This document shows, one piece after another, positions 27,141-36,111 of a DNA stretch of 64,000 nucleotides. Each line of letters starts with the position of its first letter. Within the stretch, counting starts at the first letter, position 1. The position numbers were made by a program, and so were the translations under genes. The notes beneath the pieces are model-generated. The model worked only from the letters and a program-made list of their open reading frames with translations. It had not been told where the DNA came from and did not search any database. The stretch is from an uncultured Coriobacteriaceae bacterium. Its GTDB lineage: Bacteria > Actinomycetota > Coriobacteriia > Coriobacteriales > Atopobiaceae. The stretch lies in assembly GCA_902778135.1 (NCBI GenBank), contig CACYWP010000003.1:1-64000 (forward strand), written 5' to 3'.

Positions 27141-27224
27141 CGAAACACCTGGCTCTATGGTGGAGTCCACGAGAGCCTAGTTGGGGGCCGCGGAGATCGC
27201 AACCCCCTCGACCTCGGACGTAGC

Positions 27225-29795
27225 TCACTTCAGCATGTACGTGTCGGCGACGTTGTCTGGAATCGGGTTGATGATGGACTCACGGCAGTCATACTCCGTG
27301 CCGTCCGAGGCAGCCACCCAGATGCCATAAGGCACACTGCCCCACATTCCGCCCTTCGGGTTGCAGAACGCGAATCGCTCGCCAAGGGTGAGGGACGTCA
27401 GCGACGTGCACAAGCCGAACAGCTGCGACATCTTTTCGACAGAGGCGGTGTCGAAGGTCGACAGGTCGAGGGAGGCAAGTGCTTGGCAGCCGTAGAACAT
27501 TTCGCCCATGTTCGTGACGGACGAGGTATCCCAGCCAGAAACGCCGAGGTTCGCAAGCGATGAGCAATCGCGGAACAACCCACTCATGTCCGTCACACGG
27601 GAGGTGTGCCAACCGGAGACGTCGAGGGTTGTGAGCGAGGCGCAGTAGCGGAACATCTCGGTCATGTGCGTCACAGAGGAGGTGTCCCAGGCGGAGACGT
27701 CGAGGGACAGGAGCGATCGGCAACCGTAGAACAAACCGCACATGTTCGTGACGCGGGAGGTGTCCCAACCGGAGACGTCGAGGGTTTCGAGCGAGGAGCA
27801 GCCGCGGAACATGCCAGCCATGTTCGTAGCGGACGAGGTGTCCCAGCCGGAGACGTCGAGGGTTTCGAGTGAGCAGCAGCCATGAAACACGCCCAGCATG
27901 TTCTCCACCGAGGAAGTGTTCCAGCCGGAGACGTCGAGGGTGGTAAGTGAGTTACATCCATAAAAGAACCCAGAGAACATCTCGGCCATGTTCGTGACGG
28001 ACGAGGTGTCCCAGCCAGAGACGTCGAGGGTGGTAAGCGCGTGGCAGGACTCAAACATGCTGTCCATGCGCGTAACGGAGGAAGTGTCCCACGTAGAGAC
28101 CTCGAGGGCTACCAACGAGGAGCAGTTATCGAACATTTGAGCCATGGATATCACGCAAGAGGTGTCCCAGGCGGAGAGGTCGAGGGTGGAGAGCGACTCG
28201 CAGGAGTAAAACATCCCATCCATGCGCGTCACGGACGAGGTGTCCCAGCTGGAGAGGTGTATCGACGCAAGCGACGAGCACCAGTGGAACATATGGCTCA
28301 TGTCCGTCACGGAGGAGGTGTCCCAGTCAGAAGCGTCGAGGGACTTGAGCGAGTGGCAGTTGGCAAACATGAAGCTCATGTCCTCCACGAGGGAGGTGTC
28401 CAGGAGCGCGAGGTCTGCAGTGATCATGTTGTCGCACTGCTCGAAGAGTCGGCAGCCCGAGTCAACGATGGCGCCTTGCTTCGCGACCACGGACGTGATG
28501 GCGGAACGATACATCCGCCACGGAGCCTCGCGCGAGCAGATGATGTCACCGAAGAGAACCAGCGTGCCGTCGTCCTCGAGGCGCCAACCCTCGCCGCAGG
28601 GCGGTTCCCACCAGGACAGGTCGTCCGATGCGAGGGATTGACATCCCTCGAACATTCCGGCCATGTTCGTCACAGAGGAAGTGCTCCAGCGGGAGATGCC
28701 CAGGGTTTTGAGCGAGGAGCAGCCGGAGAACATGCCAGACATGTCCGTCACACACCATGTGTACCAGTCGGAGACGTCGAGAGCCACCAGCGAGGAACAG
28801 CCAGAGAACATGCCGGCCATGTCCGTCACCTCGGAGGTATCCCAGCCGGAGACGTCAAGAGAGGCGAGCGAGGAACAGCCGGAGAACATGCCATCCATCC
28901 ACATTGCGGAAGAGGTGTCCCAGCCGGAGACGTCGAGGGATGCGAGCGATGAGCAGCCGCGGAACATCTCACTCATGTTCCTCACGGAAGAGAAGTTCCA
29001 GCTAGAGATGTCGAGCGACGTGAGGGAGGAACAGCCGGCAAACATGAGGCACATGTCCTCCACGGCGGAGGTGTCCAAGAGAGCGAGGTCCGCGGAGGTC
29101 ATGCGACTGCATCTCTCGAACAGGCGTCGGCACGAGTCCACGCTGGCGCCTTCCTTCGCGACCACGGACGTGATAGCCGAGCGGCATCCCTGCCATGGGG
29201 CCCAATCCGGGCACTCCACGGAACCGAAGATCACGAGCGTCCCATCGCGCTCGAGGCGCCAGCCCTTGCCGGAGGTGGTGACGAGCTCGTAGGTGTCGGT
29301 CTCTTTGGTGAGTCGCTCGATGGAGGTCACCCTGAAGCCCCATCCCGCAAAGTCCAAGTCGGCAGAGAGCCTGATGGAGAAGGAACCTGGGCTCTCGACT
29401 GCGATGGTCGTTCCGGCGAGAGCGGTGCCCGTGTAGCAGTAGAGCACCACCCCATTCGCATCCAATATCCAGATGTGGTCGCGCCTCTCAGCGGTCTGGG
29501 TCTCGTCGTCGAAGGTTACCAGGAATCCCTCGGTTGCCCCCTTGTCCACGTAGGTCCAGTTGTTGAAGATGCCGGGTTTGTAAGGGTGCTCGCTTTGGAA
29601 GTCGCCGATGTTATCCGGAGTGACGACGAAAGCCTCGGCGGAGGAGATGGAATCCGGATAAGCGGTTGTGCCATCGCCCGCGTCAGGACAGTAGACGCCC
29701 ACAAGGCTGTCCAGGTCGATTCCCGCAACACCCCTATGCACGTCCTCAGTCTCGTCGGGGGGTAGGACACTCCCTGAAAGACTCGACTCGCTCAT
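27225..29795 (-). CDS. DUF285 (BspA-like) leucine-rich repeat protein without signal peptide
   Basis: An 856-residue protein dominated by about 20 copies of a 24-residue DUF285 unit of the type LDVSGWDTSSVTNMxxMFxGCSSL. There are two arrays, each headed by the same cap: GKGWRLERDGTLVIFG near residue 174 and GEGWRLEDDGTLVLFG near 398, each followed by an APW...RSAITSVVAK segment and LALLDTS. The N-terminal 170 residues are a separate beta-rich domain. No signal peptide, lipobox, LPXTG or GW anchor is visible, which is odd because this family is normally surface-exposed and binds host or partner proteins. AAGGAGGG precedes ATG 29795; a longer in-frame start at 29825 also lacks a signal. Confidence 0.88.
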   Translation of the reverse strand: MSESSLSGSVLPPDETEDVHRGVAGIDLDSLVGVYCPDAGDGTTAYPDSISSAEAFVVTPDNIGDFQSEHPYKPGIFNNWTYVDKGATEGFLVTFDDETQTAERRDHIWILDANGVVLYCYTGTALAGTTIAVESPGSFSIRLSADLDFAGWGFRVTSIERLTKETDTYELVTTSGKGWRLERDGTLVIFGSVECPDWAPWQGCRSAITSVVAKEGASVDSCRRLFERCSRMTSADLALLDTSAVEDMCLMFAGCSSLTSLDISSWNFSSVRNMSEMFRGCSSLASLDVSGWDTSSAMWMDGMFSGCSSLASLDVSGWDTSEVTDMAGMFSGCSSLVALDVSDWYTWCVTDMSGMFSGCSSLKTLGISRWSTSSVTNMAGMFEGCQSLASDDLSWWEPPCGEGWRLEDDGTLVLFGDIICSREAPWRMYRSAITSVVAKQGAIVDSGCRLFEQCDNMITADLALLDTSLVEDMSFMFANCHSLKSLDASDWDTSSVTDMSHMFHWCSSLASIHLSSWDTSSVTRMDGMFYSCESLSTLDLSAWDTSCVISMAQMFDNCSSLVALEVSTWDTSSVTRMDSMFESCHALTTLDVSGWDTSSVTNMAEMFSGFFYGCNSLTTLDVSGWNTSSVENMLGVFHGCCSLETLDVSGWDTSSATNMAGMFRGCSSLETLDVSGWDTSRVTNMCGLFYGCRSLLSLDVSAWDTSSVTHMTEMFRYCASLTTLDVSGWHTSRVTDMSGLFRDCSSLANLGVSGWDTSSVTNMGEMFYGCQALASLDLSTFDTASVEKMSQLFGLCTSLTSLTLGERFAFCNPKGGMWGSVPYGIWVAASDGTEYDCRESIINPIPDNVADTYMLK

Positions 29796-29854
29796 TTCCG
29801 ATTCCCTCCTTCTGTCCCGCTGCACCCAGCGGTAACGCGCAAGGCCTTTGCTGG

Positions 29855-30256
29855 TCAGTCCTCAGATCCCGGAAGGGTCCTTGCCGAGAGGAACGACGCG
29901 ACGTACACGGTCGCTCCGCCCAAAAACAGCAGTACGGAAGTGCCTGATGCCTCGGTGTCGCGTGCCCAGGCCCCGTCCAATGCGCAAATCAAACCCATGG
30001 CGACCAAGGTGTCGCCAACGTAGTCGCCAAAGGTGATCGCCCAAGGCCGCCTCTTCTGGTCCCATATGCTGCGGGCAACCAGATGCCTTCCTATCGTGAA
30101 GAGTGGGCCTGGTATGATTCCGCATAGTGTTGCCGGACCACCATAGTAGCTGCCAAAGGCGGCGGCAGCACAAAAGACCGCCAAAGCGATCGCCATCAGG
30201 GCAAGCAAGGCGCCGGCTATACCACAGAGGACCCGCAATACCGTCTTTGTCGTCAT
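29855..30256 (-). CDS. Small multi-pass membrane protein
   Basis: A 133-residue protein with about four hydrophobic segments (near 8-32, 38-58, 78-95 and 105-125). AAGGAAATG lies before the ATG. No family recognised. It is encoded upstream of the DUF285 gene on the same strand, 59 bp away, so the two could be co-transcribed. Confidence 0.6.
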   Translation of the reverse strand: MTTKTVLRVLCGIAGALLALMAIALAVFCAAAAFGSYYGGPATLCGIIPGPLFTIGRHLVARSIWDQKRRPWAITFGDYVGDTLVAMGLICALDGAWARDTEASGTSVLLFLGGATVYVASFLSARTLPGSED

Positions 30257-30624
30257 GCGCGCATTTCCTTACAGCTGATGGGAAGACTGACTGATCGCGA
30301 CTCATATTCTATGCGGACAGCTCGGGCTGAGGAAGAAGGCCGAGGCGTTTCTTCGTTGCGGCGATGCAACCCCTCCCGAGATAAAGAGGGGGCTTCTCCT
30401 CGGGTAGACCTTGCGAGAACCCCGAGGTAGCCCCTCTCCTCGACGAAGCGCCAGTCCGATCTTGTGCGGCAGACGGAGTCGAGCGACGCAAAAGGCAACG
30501 GAAACCGAGCGCCTACCCGGGTGGCGGCAACGCGCTGGCCACCGGTCGTTGCCATGACGCCGCCAATGATTTACCAAACTCCCAGCTACACTCTCTATGA
30601 GGCAGGACGCCACGAGGAGGGGTC
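30257..30624. other. Divergent intergenic region, no gene seen
   Basis: Between divergently transcribed small membrane-protein genes. It holds only a weak inverted repeat (CCCGAG 30375-30380, CTCGGG 30399-30404) and no convincing gene or promoter. Confidence 0.35.
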
Positions 30625-31098
30625 ATGGCATCGCACATGGGCAAGGGATCCAGACCTGCAGGCAGGAGCCCCCACGGCATACTCGTCGCCATCGTGGGAT
30701 GCGCACTGCTGGTGTGCGGCATCGCGATGGTCGTCCGCGCGTTCGCGCCGGACCCCGACTCCAACGGTCGCCCGCGAGAGAGCGTGCGGGCCGACCTCTC
30801 CTTCACCGAACACGAGCCGGATAGCCACTACGACAGCGGGTACAGGTGGTGGGGCACATACGTTTGGTCGTACCAGGGGTCTACCGGCTATTACGAGGCC
30901 AGCAAGGGATATGAGAGCAAGGTGGACGTGCCCAGGCACCACACCGTCCACATCTACCTGGGAGAAGACGACACTTGGTACACCGTCGAGGGACGTGAGG
31001 CAGGCGGGCTGCTCGTCGGGGGCGTCGCGCTGGTCGCCGTCGGAGTTGCGGGAATCGTGTTCGGCATCCTCATGCGCAGAGCGAACGTTGCGTTCTGA
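30625..31098 (+). CDS. Two-pass membrane protein of unknown function
   Basis: A 157-residue protein with membrane helices near residues 18-40 (ILVAIVGCALLVCGIAMVV) and 126-148 (GGLLVGGVALVAVGVAGIVFG). The loop between them (about 85 residues, rich in Tyr, Trp, His) is probably outside the cell. The layout resembles DUF3592-type proteins, but I am not sure. GAGGAGGGG precedes the ATG. Confidence 0.65.
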   Translation: MASHMGKGSRPAGRSPHGILVAIVGCALLVCGIAMVVRAFAPDPDSNGRPRESVRADLSFTEHEPDSHYDSGYRWWGTYVWSYQGSTGYYEASKGYESKVDVPRHHTVHIYLGEDDTWYTVEGREAGGLLVGGVALVAVGVAGIVFGILMRRANVAF

Positions 31099-31422
31099 GG
31101 GGGTTAGCCGATAGGTAGAACCGTTGTTTGCCCATCTTTACTTGGAGTATCTTATCCCCTTGCATCATCGGTATTCTTCTCCTCGGTGTCGGCTTCTACT
31201 TGCTCAGCCTTGTAGGTGTTTTCGTTCTCGACTGTTTTCAGCTTACTTTCGCTGTTTTTTGCTTCGCACCGCAGTGAGAGATGAGCTTGGCCGCCCCGCC
31301 GTACGCCAAGAGTCCGAAACACTAAACCCGAGGAAGTCAACATATGCCGAAACCGGAACGATGACCTTATCGTCCTCTGCTAGATTCGATATCTCGTAAG
31401 GCTTTCAAGAGGGACGGTAAGC
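31099..31422. other. Intergenic stretch, no gene seen
   Basis: AT-richer than its neighbours, presumably carrying the promoter of the 709-residue protein. No clear structure or small gene found. Confidence 0.3.
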
Positions 31423-33552
31423 ATGGCTGAAAAGCGGGTCTATCGAGCAGAAGCCGTAATACCATACCCGTGGCAGATTAGGTACCGTACGGGGTTGAAC
31501 CCAGAGAAAACTGCCATTTCTTCCAGGCGCGAGTTCCTCGGTTACTTCAGCTATAACGACGCCATCAAGGTGGTTGCAGAGAATATTAATGACAGATACT
31601 ACGAAAAGCCCAAGCCGCCTGGCAACGATGCAGGCGGAGGAACAATCGAGTTTCACTTCATATCGGACGTGCGCATTCCGTCAGGAACACGTCGGAACAT
31701 CATTCACCATAGTCTCGTGAAAAGTCACCTGAGCATCCAACAGGCTGCCGAGCTTAACATCGAGTTTGCCAACCTGGAAGGCGGGGTTGTGCCGACATAC
31801 TCCTCGAACCTGACATTCCTCGGATTCTATGCAAGGGAATACGCAACCAGAAGATGGGGTAAGGCGCGAAAGTCCGACAGGGTTCAGGGGAAGTTCGTCG
31901 TAAAAAACAGGGTCAAAGACGACATACGCTATGACCTGCTCTCAAGCCAGGTTTTGGCGCCTAACCATGAGGCTCTAGGCGAGAAAAGGTTACAAACCCT
32001 GGCATTAGCCTTGAGGCCGCTCGTTCTGGAGAAACTAGGTTCTGGTTTGGGCTCTGCGTCCGATTTGACCGACTTCCTTCACCTAATCGTCGGACTGAAC
32101 GGAACTGTCTATAGTGTCAGCACGAAGAGCGGGTCCTTTGTGGGTCATTTCAAGGAATCCCGGGTGCTTGAGCTTTGGGGGGACTACACGCCTGACGACG
32201 ACAGAAAGGTTATCCTTCTCGGCAAGGATCTCCCTGATGAAGAGCGTGCCCAGCATTTGCGTGAGGAATTTGATACCGAAAGGCTGAATGATGGCAAGCA
32301 CGCTCTCGAAATCGTTGATGCGCTCGCCCAGCTAGGCGATGACGTCGACGACACCATCGTTCGCACCTATTCCGATTCGCTGCCAAGCGACAGCAAGGCG
32401 AGCGTGCAGACCATCCCTCGCAACTCGGACTGGAGGTCACTCTTTAGGCGAGTGAGGGCATGCATAGACGCGGTTGAGCACGACCCTGTTGCCGGAGGCA
32501 AGGTGCTGGGTAAGATACGGTCAGAGTTTGGCGATGGTAACCACGGAGCCTTTATCTCAGCTACGAGACGCGCCTTTGCCTCCACAGATAGGGAGATCTG
32601 CATACTGAACGGGATGGAGCTTGGTCCGGAACAGGTGCTCACCCTTGCGCTCGTTGGTCACAGAGAGGCGACGGCATTGCTGACCGAAGCCCTTCTGATC
32701 GAGGCTGAGGGAGGAATCGCTGAAAGAAACTCGCGCAAGGCAACCCGTGAAAGGTACGAGCGGAACAAGAGCGTTGAAGACTTGCCCGAATGGGCTAAAC
32801 CCGAAAGAGCCTTTCTTCTTGAGTGGTCCGAAAAGACGATGGAGAAGGAACCCGTAGGGCTCATCGATGATATCGCCCACTTCATCGCGAAGCGCATCAA
32901 GAAAGGCGGCGTTAACGTCCTCGTGTTCGATGCGGAACTGTACTCAGAGGTAACCGGCGCCGATATCGTGGGCAAAGGTACGGGCGGGATCGAAGAGTTC
33001 CCCTTCCCAATGACAATCGTACGAATGACAGACACGCCCGGTGTATACGGAATCGCAGTCTTCCTCAGGCAAGAATTCCGCAAGGCTGCCGTCACCGAAT
33101 TCGGAAAAGACGGCAAGTATTCGGACGGTTATGAGGTCGCTTACATCCTGAGCAATGGCGGTATCACCCTCGAACCCAGCACCCGCACCGCGTCCGTCGG
33201 GGAGAAGCTCACCACCTATCTTGATTGCGACAACGCGATGATTGAAGTTGTGTATGTGGACGGTGGAACTTCGGGCAGAAGGAACAACCCCAGGCCAAAA
33301 GCTGTGCGCCCAGAGTATGTACGCGGTGCAGACTTTATCGTTGGAACGCAGGTTGTGACCGAACGGGAAAGGCAATCGAGAGGTGCAAAGAAGATCATCA
33401 AGAGAGCCCACTTCCGCAGGGGCTTCTACAAGAGGCAACGCGTTGGCCCGAGGGATGCATGGCACTACGAGACTCGTTGGATCAAACCAACCTTCGTCCA
33501 TGGAAGCGAGAGCATCGTTACGGAGCGGAGGGTAAAGCGACTCCTCCTCTAG
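31423..33552 (+). CDS. Large unknown protein with basic C-terminal module
   Basis: A 709-residue soluble protein I cannot name. The first 300 residues are mixed alpha/beta. About 400-490 are helical and charged, followed by a domain around 490-610 (INVLVFDAELY-like strand, TIVRMTDTPGVYGIAVFL). The last 60 residues are strongly basic, with a His/Arg/Trp pattern: AHFRRGFYKRQRVGPRDAWHY and RWIKPTFVHG. Similar endings occur, from memory, in uncharacterised proteins of plasmids and phages of Gram-positive bacteria. GAGGGACGG precedes the ATG. It is a lone gene. Confidence 0.7.
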   Translation: MAEKRVYRAEAVIPYPWQIRYRTGLNPEKTAISSRREFLGYFSYNDAIKVVAENINDRYYEKPKPPGNDAGGGTIEFHFISDVRIPSGTRRNIIHHSLVKSHLSIQQAAELNIEFANLEGGVVPTYSSNLTFLGFYAREYATRRWGKARKSDRVQGKFVVKNRVKDDIRYDLLSSQVLAPNHEALGEKRLQTLALALRPLVLEKLGSGLGSASDLTDFLHLIVGLNGTVYSVSTKSGSFVGHFKESRVLELWGDYTPDDDRKVILLGKDLPDEERAQHLREEFDTERLNDGKHALEIVDALAQLGDDVDDTIVRTYSDSLPSDSKASVQTIPRNSDWRSLFRRVRACIDAVEHDPVAGGKVLGKIRSEFGDGNHGAFISATRRAFASTDREICILNGMELGPEQVLTLALVGHREATALLTEALLIEAEGGIAERNSRKATRERYERNKSVEDLPEWAKPERAFLLEWSEKTMEKEPVGLIDDIAHFIAKRIKKGGVNVLVFDAELYSEVTGADIVGKGTGGIEEFPFPMTIVRMTDTPGVYGIAVFLRQEFRKAAVTEFGKDGKYSDGYEVAYILSNGGITLEPSTRTASVGEKLTTYLDCDNAMIEVVYVDGGTSGRRNNPRPKAVRPEYVRGADFIVGTQVVTERERQSRGAKKIIKRAHFRRGFYKRQRVGPRDAWHYETRWIKPTFVHGSESIVTERRVKRLLL

Positions 33553-33764
33553 TGGCTTGTAACAACGTTATGTCTATGACGCGATGGAGCCGATATGGCC
33601 AGGAGCGAAACACAACCTGGCCCCATCGCGAACAACCGCTGACACCCCGCCAAAGGCATCTCCTTCCGCGGTCTGCCATTGCCTGCAGGTAGCCCTGCTA
33701 TCATGTTGTAGGTTTCTTAAGGCAACAACCATCGGGCCTTCTGGACGAGCTGGCTAGGGAACGT

Positions 33765-36095
33765 ATGAACGCACTGATCTACGCCATGATCTACGCGGGC
33801 AGTGCCTTGATGGCATACAACATCGTGCGCTGCTACGGCTTCGTCAAGCGCATGCGCACGGTCAACGGCCTCGAGATGAGCCGCGCAATCCTTCCCATCC
33901 CGCTCATCCTGCTCATCTGCTTCCTCATCGGCTACCTGGCAGTCGCGCTGTTCGGCACGCCCGACTTCATCATCGCGGGCATCCTGTTCGGCGGCAGCGT
34001 CTTCGTCTTCATCGTGTTCAGCGTCATGTACCAGATCATCGGCCGGCTCCGCGAGAGCAACGACCGGTCGGACGCGCTCTACGAGGAAACCCGCAGCGAG
34101 CTCGCGTCCCTCACCGAAGACTGCCTGTCGGTGCTGCACGTCAACCTGACGCGAAACGAGATCGAGGAGCGGGCGGGCAAGGCGCTGTCGGCAAAGGACC
34201 TCGCGGCGCAAAGCTACACGGAACTGCTGGCGTCCCGCGAGGACCGGTTCCCACCTGCGGCCAACACCCAGCCCGCACAGCAGGCCTTCACCCGCACCGA
34301 ACTGCTGAGGACCTTCGCGGCAGGCCATTCGGAAGTCGAGGAGACGCACTACTGCCTGCTGGAAGACGGGCAGTCCTGCTTCGTGAAGACGCACGCGACG
34401 CTCGCCGTTCAGCCGGGAAGCGGAGACGTGATCGCCTTCATCACGGAGACCGTCTGCAACGACGAGATGGTCAACGACACCATGATCAACAAGGCCCTCA
34501 TCGGCCAATACGATGCCATTGCCTCGATTCTTGGCGGGCAGTACCGCGTTGTCATAGGAAACGCCAGCCTGCGCGGAGACGCCCCCGACGACGCCCAGGC
34601 AAACACGGGCAGCAACGCTCACCTATCCTGCAGCTACGATGACTACCTGGACCGCCATCTGGCCCCGGCGATCGACGGCAGCGACGAGGACAGGGCAGCC
34701 CTGATCGACGCCCTTCGCCTGGAGCGCGTCGAGTTCGAGCTGGCCCGACGCGAGCCGTACAGCGTGCCGGTCGCCCTGTCGCTCGACAGCGAGGTGCGCT
34801 ACAAGCGCTTCGACTTCTACGTGGTCGACCAGCAGGCAGAGTTCTTCATCCTCCTGCAGTCCGACACGACCGAGGCGCGCCGCGAGGAGAGGGAGCGCAA
34901 CGAGCTGCTGGCCCAGGCGCTCAGCGAGGCGCAGCGCGCGAGCCAGTCCAAGAGCATCTTCCTCTCGAACATCTCGCACGACATCCGCACGCCCATGAAC
35001 GCGATCGTGGGCTACACCGACTTCGCCAAGAGAAGCGACGATTCCGCCCAGATGCGCGAATACCTCGAGAAGATCGACTCGTCGAGCAAGTACATGCTCG
35101 CGCTGCTCAACGACGTGCTCGAGATGAGCCGCATAGAGAGCGGCAAATCCGAGCTCGACCTGACCCAGGCCAGCCTGCCAGCCCTCATGGACGACGTCCA
35201 CGACCTGTTCGAGAGCCAGATGGCGGAAAAGGGCATCGCCTACAGCGTCGACTCGTCCCAGGTCAGGGATGGCTGCGTGATATGCGACAAGACGCGCCTG
35301 AACCGCGTGCTGCTCAACCTCGTCAGCAACGCGTACAAGTTCACGCCCGAGGGGGGCACCGTCCAGGTGCGGCTCGCGCAGCTTGACAGCACGCGCGAAG
35401 GCTACGGATCCTACGAGCTTCGTGTGAGGGACACGGGCATCGGCATGTCCGAGGAGTTCGCGCACAAGATCTTCGACGCGTTCGAGCGCGAGCGTAGCGC
35501 GACGGCCAGCGGCATCGCCGGCACCGGATTGGGCATGGCCATCACGCGCAACATCGTGGACATGATGGGTGGCACGATCGACCTCGTCTCCAAGCAGGGC
35601 CGCGGCACCGAATTCACCGTCAACCTCGAGTTCGAACTGCAGGCGAGGGAGCTCGGTGACAACCAGCCGAGCCCGTGCGAGCGTCAATACGAGCCCGTCG
35701 ACTTCACGGGCATGCGCGCGCTGCTCGTGGAAGACCAAGTCATCAACCGCGAGATCGCCATCATGATACTGGAAGGCCTGGGCTTCGAGGTCGACGAGGC
35801 CGAGGACGGGGCACAGGCGCTCGTGCATCTGGCCAGCTCCGAGGCCGGACGCTACGACGTGGTGATCACCGACATCCAGATGCCGGTCATGGACGGCTAC
35901 GAGCTGGCACGCTCCATCCGCAGGCTCGATGACGCGGAGCTCGCCCGCATCCCAATCGTCGCCATGTCGGCGAACGCCTTCCAGGAGGACGTCAGGGCAT
36001 CGAGCGAGGCCGGCATGGACGCGCACGTCGCCAAGCCCATCGACGTCGACGTCCTCTCCAGGACGCTCTCGGAGGTCCTTGCGTCCGCGCGCTGA
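33765..36095 (+). CDS. Hybrid sensor histidine kinase with receiver domain
   Basis: A 776-residue membrane kinase: helices near residues 1-22 and 42-92, a cytoplasmic sensor region (about 95-375), then HisKA with phospho-acceptor His405 in SNISHDIRTPMN, HATPase boxes LNLVSNAYKFTPEGG, RDTGIGM and GTGLGMAIT, and a C-terminal receiver with Asp703 in ITDIQMPVMDGYE plus the conserved Lys in HVAKPID. No output HTH and no partner regulator gene next to it. It ends 16 bp from the end of the convergent TIR/TPR gene. Confidence 0.93.
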   Translation: MNALIYAMIYAGSALMAYNIVRCYGFVKRMRTVNGLEMSRAILPIPLILLICFLIGYLAVALFGTPDFIIAGILFGGSVFVFIVFSVMYQIIGRLRESNDRSDALYEETRSELASLTEDCLSVLHVNLTRNEIEERAGKALSAKDLAAQSYTELLASREDRFPPAANTQPAQQAFTRTELLRTFAAGHSEVEETHYCLLEDGQSCFVKTHATLAVQPGSGDVIAFITETVCNDEMVNDTMINKALIGQYDAIASILGGQYRVVIGNASLRGDAPDDAQANTGSNAHLSCSYDDYLDRHLAPAIDGSDEDRAALIDALRLERVEFELARREPYSVPVALSLDSEVRYKRFDFYVVDQQAEFFILLQSDTTEARREERERNELLAQALSEAQRASQSKSIFLSNISHDIRTPMNAIVGYTDFAKRSDDSAQMREYLEKIDSSSKYMLALLNDVLEMSRIESGKSELDLTQASLPALMDDVHDLFESQMAEKGIAYSVDSSQVRDGCVICDKTRLNRVLLNLVSNAYKFTPEGGTVQVRLAQLDSTREGYGSYELRVRDTGIGMSEEFAHKIFDAFERERSATASGIAGTGLGMAITRNIVDMMGGTIDLVSKQGRGTEFTVNLEFELQARELGDNQPSPCERQYEPVDFTGMRALLVEDQVINREIAIMILEGLGFEVDEAEDGAQALVHLASSEAGRYDVVITDIQMPVMDGYELARSIRRLDDAELARIPIVAMSANAFQEDVRASSEAGMDAHVAKPIDVDVLSRTLSEVLASAR

Positions 36096-36111
36096 GCCCC
36101 CTCCCCCACGT

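Noticed and set aside
28041-29292. Long plus-strand frames with repeated peptides opposite the DUF285 gene
   Set aside because: The repetition is only the mirror of the 72-bp DUF285 repeats on the other strand.
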